From positions 1 through 12,675 of the forward strand of contig CAITZN010000087.1 of assembly GCA_903896915.1 (NCBI GenBank): DNA of 12,675 nucleotides. Direction: 5' to 3'. Origin of the DNA: an uncultured bacterium (GTDB lineage: Bacteria; Desulfobacterota; Desulfobulbia; Desulfobulbales; Desulfobulbaceae). This document shows positions 6,950 through 12,675 of the stretch, piece after piece. Below the pieces are notes generated by a model. The model was not told the origin of the DNA. It saw only the letters and a program-made list of their open reading frames with translations, and did not search any database. How positions within the stretch are numbered: the first letter of the stretch is position 1; every line of letters starts with the position of its first letter. A program made the position numbers and the translations under genes.

Positions 6950-6996
6950 CTTCTTTCACCACGAAGAAGCTCTTTCGTGGTGAAAGAAGGTTTTTC
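6950..6996 (+). terminator. Intrinsic terminator after the EAL-HDOD gene
   Basis: A perfect 16-bp stem is formed by CTTCTTTCACCACGAA (6950-6965) and its complement at 6974-6989, with an 8-nt loop. It is followed by GTTTTTC (6990-6996), a T-run on the plus strand. It begins 35 nt after the stop at 6914. On the minus strand the hairpin is followed by GAAAATGC, so it is a poor intrinsic terminator for glgP, which ends at 7028 facing it. Confidence 0.85.
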
Positions 6997-7027
6997 ACTT
7001 CCGTAATCCCCGTTATCTCACAGCCCT

Positions 7028-9517
7028 CTACTTGCCCAGCGGCTGTATCCCCCAAATCTTGCTGGCGTATTCCATCACCGCCCGATCACTGGAAAACTTA
7101 CCCATATTTGCGGTGTTGAGAATAGTTTTCCGTGTCCATTCGTCTTTGTTCTCAAAGAGTGCATCCACTCTCTCCTGCGCCTCGATATAGCTCCTGTAGT
7201 CTGCAAGAAGCAGGAAGTAATCTCCGTGATGCAGGAGTGCATCGACTATGGGAGCAAAAAGGTGCGGCTCAGCAGGTGAGAACAGGCCGGTAGCAATCTG
7301 GTCGATGACCCTTTTGAGCTCCGGATCACTCTCATAGATTTGATAAGGGTTGTAGTCGGTTGCTCTTAGATGATCGACCTCTTCTGTTTTGAGCCCGAAA
7401 AGGAAGAAATTCTCTAGGCCTACCTCTTCCATGATTTCCACGTTAGCCCCATCGAGAGTGCCGATAGTGAGTGCCCCGTTAAGGGAAAATTTCATGTTGC
7501 CAGTACCGGAAGCCTCCATGCCGGCTGTGGATATCTGCTCGGAGAGGTCAGCCGCTGGAATGACTTTTTCTGCCTGCGATATGCAATAATTGGGCAGGAA
7601 AAGCAGCCGTAGGCGGCCCCGTACATCCGGATCATTGTTGACGACTTCAGCCACCGCGTTGAAGAGTCTGATGATGAGTTTTGCCTGGAAATAGGCCGGA
7701 GCGGCCTTGCCGCCGATCATCACGGTACGCGACGTGAAGGCACCGTCAGGGTTGTCCTTGATGCGGTTGTAGCGCGTGATGACATGCAAAATATTTAAGA
7801 GCTGCCGCTTGTACTCATGCATCCGTTTGAACTGGCAGTCGAACAGGGTCCGCGGGTTGATCCCCATGCCTATTCTGCGTAGCACGTAACGGGCCAGGCG
7901 TTTCTTGTTCTCCATCTTGGCTTCGGCAAACTTCTGGCGGAACAGCGGGTCCTCGGCCAGGGGAATAAGTCCTTTGAGCCGGTCTAGATCGCAGATCCAT
8001 TCCGGCCCGATAGCCTCGGTGATCAGCTTCGAGAGCGCTGGATTGGCCTGCAGGAGCCAACGGCGAGGCGTCACCCCGTTGGTGATGTTCCTGAGCTTTC
8101 CGGGGTAAAAATGATGGAAGTCGGCAAACAGGCTTGCTTTGAGGATGTCGGAATGGAGGGCCGCTACCCCATTGACGGAATGGCTCCCGACAATGGCGAG
8201 ATGAGCCATGCGCACCCGGCGTTCATGTCCTTCCTGGATAATCGACATCCTGCCCAGTCGGGCTTCGTCTCCTGGATATTTGGCTGCAACTGCTTGTAGA
8301 AAACGATGGTTGATTTCATAGATGATTTCAAGATGCCGTGGCAATAACCGTCCGATAAGCTCGACTGCCCAGGTTTCAAGGGCCTCAGGAAGCACGGTGT
8401 GGTTGGTGTAGGCAAAGGTCTTTGTGCAAATGTCCCAAGCTTTGTCCCAGGAAAGCCCCTCTATGTCCAAAAGAATTCGCATGAGTTCCGCGATGGCGAT
8501 GGAAGGGTGAGTGTCGTTGAGTTGCACAGCCACGTGGTCGGCAAAGTCGAGCATCGAGCCGTGCTGTTTCCGATGCCGGCGCAGGATATCCTGGAAGGTC
8601 GCGGCAACAAGAAAATACTGCTGTTTTAAGCGCAGTTCTTTGCCGGCCATCTCCTTGTCACTGGGGTAGAGTACCTTGGTGATGTTTTCGCTCATCACTT
8701 TGTCGTGCATGGCCCCTGAGTAGTCACCCCGATTGAAGATGCCGAGGTTGAAGTCACGGCTTGATTGTGCCGCCCAGAGCCGCATGTTGGTAACATGGTC
8801 GCCCCCATATCCGGGAATCAGGATGTCGTTGGGGATGGCCATGATATTTTCGGTATCCACCCAGCGGTAGCGCAGATTGCCGTCGTCGTCGTGGTACGCC
8901 TCGCTGCGGCCGTACAAGTTGATTTCGTAAAGATGTTCCCGTCTGACGATCTCCCAGGGACTGCCTTGTCTCCGCCAGTTGTCACAGCTTTCTTCCTGGC
9001 AACCATTGACGATGTTTTGATAGAAAATGCCATAGTCGTAGAGGATGCCATAGCCATATCCGGGAATTTTCAGGCTCGCCATGGAATCAAGATAGCATGA
9101 GGCGAGCCGTCCGAGGCCGCCATTGCCGAGTCCTGCATCCCATTCAACCTCTTCCAGATCCTCGAGCGCGAGGCCCTGTTTCTCAAGGACTTCCCGGCAG
9201 CCTTGGTCCATGCGCATGTTGGTGAGGTAGTTCATCAGGAATCTGCCGGGCAGGAATTCGAGTGACAGGTAGTAGACCCGTTTGGTCATGCTGTCGTAAT
9301 AGTCGCGCTGGGTGTTGAGCCACATTCTGATAAGCCGATCGCGGATACTGTAGGCCAGGCCATTGAAATAGTGGAACTTGTTGTGTCCGTAGACCTCATT
9401 GCCCAGCGTGGAAACAATGTGGCGGTGGATGTCGTCGACCAGTGTGCCGAGGCTTTGCATCTGCTCGATGGTCTGGTCCGTTTCCTGCTTTTGCGTGACA
9501 ACCTTTTTCTTTGGCAT
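7028..9517 (-). CDS. glgP: Glycogen/alpha-glucan phosphorylase (GT35)
   Basis: Cytosolic PLP enzyme that releases glucose-1-phosphate from the non-reducing ends of glycogen or maltodextrin. The product is 829 residues, typical of the glycogen/starch phosphorylase family. N-terminal hallmarks are YYLSLEFLPGR and GLGNGGLGRLASCYLDS. The PLP lysine is K676 in EASGTGNMKFSLNGALTIGT, followed by LDGANVEI. Start is ATG 9517, with GAGG 7 nt upstream. Whether glycogen or maltodextrin is preferred cannot be told. It stands alone here: no glgA, glgB, glgC or malQ is in view. It converges on one HDOD gene and lies 305 nt downstream of another on the same strand. Confidence 0.96.
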   Translation of the reverse strand: MPKKKVVTQKQETDQTIEQMQSLGTLVDDIHRHIVSTLGNEVYGHNKFHYFNGLAYSIRDRLIRMWLNTQRDYYDSMTKRVYYLSLEFLPGRFLMNYLTNMRMDQGCREVLEKQGLALEDLEEVEWDAGLGNGGLGRLASCYLDSMASLKIPGYGYGILYDYGIFYQNIVNGCQEESCDNWRRQGSPWEIVRREHLYEINLYGRSEAYHDDDGNLRYRWVDTENIMAIPNDILIPGYGGDHVTNMRLWAAQSSRDFNLGIFNRGDYSGAMHDKVMSENITKVLYPSDKEMAGKELRLKQQYFLVAATFQDILRRHRKQHGSMLDFADHVAVQLNDTHPSIAIAELMRILLDIEGLSWDKAWDICTKTFAYTNHTVLPEALETWAVELIGRLLPRHLEIIYEINHRFLQAVAAKYPGDEARLGRMSIIQEGHERRVRMAHLAIVGSHSVNGVAALHSDILKASLFADFHHFYPGKLRNITNGVTPRRWLLQANPALSKLITEAIGPEWICDLDRLKGLIPLAEDPLFRQKFAEAKMENKKRLARYVLRRIGMGINPRTLFDCQFKRMHEYKRQLLNILHVITRYNRIKDNPDGAFTSRTVMIGGKAAPAYFQAKLIIRLFNAVAEVVNNDPDVRGRLRLLFLPNYCISQAEKVIPAADLSEQISTAGMEASGTGNMKFSLNGALTIGTLDGANVEIMEEVGLENFFLFGLKTEEVDHLRATDYNPYQIYESDPELKRVIDQIATGLFSPAEPHLFAPIVDALLHHGDYFLLLADYRSYIEAQERVDALFENKDEWTRKTILNTANMGKFSSDRAVMEYASKIWGIQPLGK

Positions 9518-9822
9518 AGAAGATCCTCTGCGTCGAGCTCTGGATGTGGCTGTTATGCTACTGGGAAAATTGCTTGCAGGAAGGCACAGCAGGGCGAACC
9601 TTTGAAAAAGTCAATCTGTGTTTCCCACTCATAAAGCTTCGAGATGGTTAGGATGCAACGGATTTAGTGTGAATTCTAATGATGTAATGAAAGAATGGGA
9701 AATCATTCTGTAAATGTCAATGATAATGTTGAAGAGACGGGGAGGGAGCAGTCCCTGGGGTAAGGCGAAGAAGGGCTTGGTTGAGGGGGGGTAACTGGTT
9801 TTGGGGCCCGAAAAGGCTCTGG
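9518..9822. other. Intergenic region between HDOD gene and glgP, with a G-rich stretch
   Basis: This 305-nt gap holds the candidate glgP promoter. Its right third (9739-9806) is G-rich on the plus strand, with six tracts of three to seven G: 9739-9742, 9744-9746, 9757-9760, 9773-9775, 9785-9791 and 9803-9806. Several loops exceed 7 nt, so a stable quadruplex is uncertain. I see no clear intrinsic terminator for the HDOD gene ending at 9823, so readthrough into glgP is possible. Confidence 0.45.
9692..9720 (-). promoter_or_regulatory. Candidate glgP promoter with overlapping dyad
   Basis: On the minus strand a perfect TTGACA (9720-9715) is followed 17 bp later by CATTCT (9697-9692), a weak -10. 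The same stretch holds a dyad AGAATG-N6-CATTCT (9692-9709) that would cover the -10 and spacer, as an operator would. The leader to the glgP start would be about 170 nt. No known regulator motif is recognised. Confidence 0.35.
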
Positions 9823-10662
9823 TTATCCAGTAAGGCCGGAAGTGCTTTTCAGGAAATTAACCGCCTCTTCCAGGTCGGATTGGCCAAGATTCAATAACAC
9901 AGCTTCTTCGGTTTCCAGAAGTGCGATGGTAGTATCGTGCGCCAGCCCAATTCCCATTTGATGGCAGATATGATTAGCCATCTTCACCAATATGAGCAGG
10001 TAGTTGGTCCGGTCGAATTCTTGTAAGTGGTGATCACGGGTAATAACTGCGAACATCTGGGGCATATTGATTTGTTGCATCAACAGATACCCATGTTCCG
10101 TGTGCAGTATCTCCATAGCACTTAAAAGGAGTTGGTCGGGAACGGCAATGGATGGATCTTTTTGTTTCTTTTGGGCGATTACTTTCAGAATCAATAACTT
10201 GCCGATATCATGAAAAAGACCGGCGAAGAAGGCTTCGTTCTGCATGACCCCAAAATCGAGACGATGGGAAAGCATTCCAGCAGCAAAAGCGCACCCCATC
10301 GAATGCTGCCATAATTTCTTCATGATAGCATTCAGCTGGGGGTCGCGTGAACTGAATATCTTTTTGTTGATATCCATGGAGATGATTCTGGCGATCTCCG
10401 TCATGCCAAGCCGGGTGATGGCTGCTTTCACAGTAGAGGTCTCGACCAAGCCTCTGTATCGCACAGAATTGGCAATCTTGAGCAGATTGCTGGAAAGTGA
10501 TTGATCTGCGATGATCAGTTTCTCGACAGCACGGAAGTCAGGATTTTTCTTGATCAGTTCCATCTGAATCCGCAGGGAAACAGAGTCGAAGATCGGCAGC
10601 GAAAGTTGTTCTGATTCGATATGTTTTTTTAGTACTGCAACAAAGGAATTCTCGTTGGTCAT
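9823..10662 (-). CDS. HDOD-domain protein retaining an HD metal-site signature
   Basis: Single-domain signalling protein of 279 residues. The N-terminal half shows the HDOD pattern (LPIFDSVSLRIQMELIKKN... AVEKLIIADQSLSSNLLKIANSVRYRG... STVKAAITRLGM). The second half keeps the HD-type residues H120, H151-D152 in FHDIGKLLIL, H190 and H211-H212. The metal site may therefore be intact, unlike in many HDOD proteins, and a phosphohydrolase activity cannot be ruled out. No receiver, GGDEF or membrane segment is attached. Start is ATG 10662 because an in-frame TAA lies three codons before it. The upstream bases AACCTCCG are not a Shine-Dalgarno sequence, so initiation may be weak or lie further in. 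It is upstream of glgP on the same strand, 305 nt away. Confidence 0.85.
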   Translation of the reverse strand: MTNENSFVAVLKKHIESEQLSLPIFDSVSLRIQMELIKKNPDFRAVEKLIIADQSLSSNLLKIANSVRYRGLVETSTVKAAITRLGMTEIARIISMDINKKIFSSRDPQLNAIMKKLWQHSMGCAFAAGMLSHRLDFGVMQNEAFFAGLFHDIGKLLILKVIAQKKQKDPSIAVPDQLLLSAMEILHTEHGYLLMQQINMPQMFAVITRDHHLQEFDRTNYLLILVKMANHICHQMGIGLAHDTTIALLETEEAVLLNLGQSDLEEAVNFLKSTSGLTG

Positions 10663-10762
10663 CGGAGGTTACTTGTAATTGATTGTTCACCAGCTGTTAC
10701 GGTTGGTGCTCTACAAAACCATAATGAATAAGAATGACAACCGTATATGTAATTATTGATAG

Positions 10763-10794
10763 CACAATAATTCTTGTGTGAACACAATAATGTG
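10763..10794. promoter_or_regulatory. Cluster of overlapping CACAA/TTGTG dyads upstream of the HDOD gene
   Basis: A 22-bp dyad, ATTCTTGTGTGAACACAATAAT (split here as ATTCTTGTGTG and AACACAATAAT, 10770-10791), pairs at nine of eleven positions... the mismatches are the C/T pair at 10773/10788 and the central G/A. It overlaps CACAA-N6-TTGTG (10763-10778) and CACA-N4-TGTG (10783-10794). It lies about 100 nt upstream of the HDOD start at 10662. A weak minus-strand -35 (TTCACA, 10782-10777) falls inside it. It looks like a regulator-binding site; the half-sites recall CRP/FNR-type TGTGA but the spacing does not match. Confidence 0.4.
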
Positions 10795-10798
10795 ATGC

Positions 10799-10824
10799 AA
10801 AAAAAACAGTCAGCCAATCAGGCT
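10799..10824 (-). terminator. Weak candidate terminator of the TauE/SafE gene
   Basis: On the minus strand a short hairpin AGCC-N5-GGCT (10824-10812) overlaps the last codons and the stop, and is followed after GACTG-like spacing by eight T (10806-10799). The T-run is good but the stem is only 4 bp, so efficiency is doubtful. Confidence 0.35.
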
Positions 10825-11613
10825 CCAGGCCATCTTGGTGGCCACTGCATAGAGGAAGAGGGCGAAAATTCTTTTCAATTTGTCGACCGGCAGGGCGTGC
10901 GCCAATTTGGCACCAAGGGGGGCGGTCAAAACGCTGAAACAGACAATGAACAACAGCGCGGGCAGATAAACATAGCCGATACTGTAGGGTGGCAGATTGG
11001 CGGCATGCAGGTTGTTGACCACATAGCCCAGCGCCCCGGCAATGGCGATCGGGAAACCAATGGCCGCAGAGGTGCCGATGGCCCGATGCGCAGCTACATT
11101 ACACCAGATCATGAAAGGCACTGAGAGCGAACCGCCGCCGATGCCGACCAGGGCCGAAGCTACTCCTATGGTTGACCCCACTCCGAACATGCCGGCATTA
11201 CCAGGCAGTTCCCTCGAGGCTTTCGGTTTTTTGTTGATAATCATTTGGGTGGCGACAGTGTAGAGAAATACACAGAAGAACCCTTTGAGAAAACCGGTTG
11301 AAAGCCTCGAGGCGACAAAGGTGCCCAGGAAAGTACCAATCAGGATGCCGGGTACAATCCGTTTAACGATGGTCCAATCAACCGCGCCACGTCGGTGGTG
11401 CGACATGAAGCTGGAGATTGAGGTGAAAATGATGCTGGCCAGAGAGGTGCCGAGCGCCAGGTGCATGATTACGTCAGGTTGAATATCCTGTCTGACGAAA
11501 CAGAAGACCAGCATCGGGACAATCACCAGGCCGCCGCCCACTCCAAGCAGTCCGGCAAGCAACCCGGCAATCAAGCCCACAGCCAAATACATTATTGCAA
11601 TTTCAAGAGACAT
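10810..11613 (-). CDS. TauE/SafE-family membrane permease
   Basis: Membrane transporter of the TauE/SafE (DUF81) family, 267 residues with about eight hydrophobic segments. The two internal repeats of the family are visible: GLLGVGGGLVIVP (21-33) matches ALVGIGGGSLSVP (154-166), and HLALGTSLA (51-59) matches HRAIGTSAA (176-184). Characterised or proposed relatives move sulfite, sulfoacetate or other small organosulfur or organic anions; the substrate here is not shown. Start is ATG 11613 with GGAG 6 nt upstream. It lies 75 nt downstream of a GntR/FCD regulator on the same strand, so the two are probably cotranscribed and responsive to that regulator's ligand. Confidence 0.9.
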   Translation of the reverse strand: MSLEIAIMYLAVGLIAGLLAGLLGVGGGLVIVPMLVFCFVRQDIQPDVIMHLALGTSLASIIFTSISSFMSHHRRGAVDWTIVKRIVPGILIGTFLGTFVASRLSTGFLKGFFCVFLYTVATQMIINKKPKASRELPGNAGMFGVGSTIGVASALVGIGGGSLSVPFMIWCNVAAHRAIGTSAAIGFPIAIAGALGYVVNNLHAANLPPYSIGYVYLPALLFIVCFSVLTAPLGAKLAHALPVDKLKRIFALFLYAVATKMAWSLIG

Positions 11614-11639
11614 AACGTGCTCCGTTTAGTTCCGTTTGC

Positions 11640-11664
11640 CCCGCCTCGATTCACTTCGAGCGGG
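11640..11664. other. Intercistronic hairpin between regulator and permease
   Basis: CCCGC-C-TCGA (11640-11649) pairs with TCGAGCGGG (11656-11664) around a 6-nt loop, nine pairs with one bulged C. No T-run follows on the minus strand, so it is more likely an mRNA-stability or processing hairpin than a terminator. Confidence 0.4.
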
Positions 11665-11688
11665 AACGACGGAATTTATTAAGAATTT

Positions 11689-12396
11689 TTATCCTTGCTG
11701 TTCGCCAAAAATATGGTCTTCGATCTCGGCGATATGTTTTTTCATTGCCGTGAAGGCCGCGTCCGCATCTCCCAACTCCAGGGCATCGATGATGCGCAGA
11801 TGTCCTTCCACCGAGGCATTGCGCCGCTCATCACTTTGCAGCCAGGTTGATCGTGTCTCGTTGATGATCGAGGCAATGGTGGTCATCATCTGGCTGATTA
11901 CCCGATTCCCGGAACATTGGGCCAGTTGGCGGTGAAATTCACTGTCAAAGGTGTCATCCTCCCTACCGGCCATCAGGGCGCGTTGCTGATCGCAGACAAG
12001 GATCTTCAAACGGTCAAGGCCTGCCGGTTCGATTCTGCTCGCTGCCAGGGCGGCGATCTGCGGCTCCATCAGGTGCCGAAACTCGAGGATGTCCCGGATA
12101 AAGCCGCTCTGCGCATTGATGGAATCAAAGAGAGCTTCGCTTTGGGAAAAAGCCTCGTGCGAGGCCAGCAGATAGGTGCCATCGCCCTGCCTGCTTTCGA
12201 TGATCTTCCGCTCCGCCAGGGCCTGGAAGGCTTGCCGGAGGCTGTTGCGTGAAACACCTAAGGCCTCCGCCAGTTTACGTTCCGGCGGCAGTCGATCACC
12301 GGGCGTCAGTTCACCGTTACGGATCAGGTCACGAATCCGTTCGATGATGGCTGTGTAGGCGTATTTCTTTTCTTCACTGGGTTCAACTGTTGGCAT
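11689..12396 (-). CDS. GntR/FadR-subfamily regulator with FCD ligand domain
   Basis: Transcriptional regulator of 235 residues. The N-terminal winged HTH (about 10-80) is typical of the FadR subgroup: LTPGDRLPPERKLAEALGVSR then NSLRQAFQALAERKII and GDGTYL. The C-terminal FCD domain (about 95-225) keeps the expected metal and ligand residues D151, H155, H199 and H221. Relatives such as LldR and PdhR sense lactate or pyruvate; the ligand here is unknown. The frame is open to an ATG at 12432, but ATG 12396 has a perfect AGGAGG 5 nt upstream, and the extra 12 codons overlap a probable operator, so 12396 is chosen. It is followed by the TauE/SafE permease and is probably autoregulated. Confidence 0.92.
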   Translation of the reverse strand: MPTVEPSEEKKYAYTAIIERIRDLIRNGELTPGDRLPPERKLAEALGVSRNSLRQAFQALAERKIIESRQGDGTYLLASHEAFSQSEALFDSINAQSGFIRDILEFRHLMEPQIAALAASRIEPAGLDRLKILVCDQQRALMAGREDDTFDSEFHRQLAQCSGNRVISQMMTTIASIINETRSTWLQSDERRNASVEGHLRIIDALELGDADAAFTAMKKHIAEIEDHIFGEQQG

Positions 12397-12422
12397 GGTT
12401 GCCTCCTGAGTCCTAATTAAAA

Positions 12423-12437
12423 ATTGGTTCAACCAAT
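12423..12437. promoter_or_regulatory. Probable GntR/FCD operator, site 1
   Basis: ATTGGTTCAACCAAT is a perfect 15-bp palindrome around C12430. It fits the TTGGT-N3-ACCAA style of PdhR/LldR-type operators. It lies 26 bp upstream of the regulator's start and touches a TATAAT (12443-12438). A TTGACA (12461-12456) stands only 12 bp from that TATAAT; at 17-bp spacing the -10 would be TATTGG (12438-12433), inside the palindrome. Either way binding would block the promoter. Confidence 0.75.
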
Positions 12438-12500
12438 ATTATATTTGGTGCTGTATGTCAATAATATTTCTTTTAAAACAGATTAATAATGAGTGTAAAT

Positions 12501-12512
12501 TTGGTTAACCAA
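12501..12512. promoter_or_regulatory. Probable GntR/FCD operator, site 2
   Basis: TTGGTTAACCAA is a perfect 12-bp palindrome about 76 bp from site 1. Its half-sites match site 1, but the gap between TGGT and ACCA is 2 bp here and 3 bp there. It may serve a divergent gene to the right, or help loop DNA to site 1. Confidence 0.6.
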
Positions 12513-12675
12513 TTGAGTAGGTCAACGTCATAACCATCGTGCCCCATTGTGTTTATAAGTGCCAGCCGGTCAACACCTTGTCTTGAAATCTACGCTAAGC
12601 CTATCTGCAAACGTTTTCATTTTGCGGTTTCTAGGCGTGTGTCCCCGTCTCAATGACTGCTTTCTTCTCGATGAT
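12513..12675. other. Right-edge non-coding stretch
   Basis: No convincing gene is seen. An ATG at 12653 opens a frame to the window end but has no ribosome-binding site. By analogy with other FCD regulators a divergent metabolic gene may begin beyond the edge. Confidence 0.3.

Noticed and set aside
9785..9830. Possible terminator of the HDOD gene around GGGCCC
   Set aside because: Arms pair poorly and no T-run follows on the minus strand.
10774..11124. Plus-strand frame of 116 codons opposite the permease
   Set aside because: Antisense to the TauE/SafE gene; Gln- and Gly-rich with no domain.
1..12675. Defence system, prophage, CRISPR or secondary-metabolite cluster
   Set aside because: No gene or repeat supporting any of these was found; all recognised genes are metabolic, housekeeping or signalling.

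Overview
The window reads as an ordinary bacterial chromosome segment of moderate GC content. It holds nine protein genes (one cut by the left edge). I see no rRNA, tRNA, CRISPR array, transposase, integrase or phage gene. The gene set (a divergent EF-G paralogue, a Clostridium/Bacteroides-like diaminopimelate decarboxylase clade, two HDOD signalling proteins, GT35 glycogen phosphorylase, a TauE/SafE permease with an FCD-type GntR regulator) would fit a Gram-negative Desulfobacterota, perhaps a Desulfobulbales-like sulfate reducer. That placement is inference from protein style only.

Layout, left to right. Positions 1-964 (minus) carry the N-terminal 321 residues of an EF-G-like GTPase, with a good sigma-70-type promoter at 1099-1128. 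Divergent from it is murJ (1160-2767, plus), the lipid II flippase. MurJ converges on, and overlaps by 22 bp, a minus-strand set transcribed in the order lrp/asnC regulator (5230-4775), lysA (4753-3494), rsmE (3483-2746). The three genes are 21 and 10 nt apart and look like one operon. The rsmE start is a TTG whose ribosome-binding site contains the lysA stop codon. A 436-nt AT-rich divergent gap with several dyads, and a possible 48-codon ORF, separates lrp from an EAL-HDOD protein (5667-6914, plus). That gene ends in a strong intrinsic terminator.

Positions 7028-9517 (minus) encode glycogen phosphorylase, converging on the EAL-HDOD gene. Upstream of it, on the same strand, lies a second HDOD protein (9823-10662) that keeps an HD metal-site signature. 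Next come a TauE/SafE-family permease (10810-11613, minus) and, just upstream of it, a GntR/FadR-type FCD regulator (11689-12396, minus). Two TTGGTT/AACCAA palindromes lie upstream of the regulator and are probable operators for it and for a divergent gene beyond the right edge.

Functionally the window mixes housekeeping genes (translation factor, cell-wall precursor export, lysine/DAP synthesis, rRNA methylation) with a storage and signalling stretch (glycogen phosphorylase bracketed by two HDOD proteins) and a small regulated transport unit. I did not find a convincing new multi-gene system. The points most worth a second look are the EF-G paralogue lacking the catalytic histidine, the EAL domain stripped of its catalytic residues, the HDOD-glgP-HDOD neighbourhood, the lysA/rsmE coupling and the GntR operator pair.
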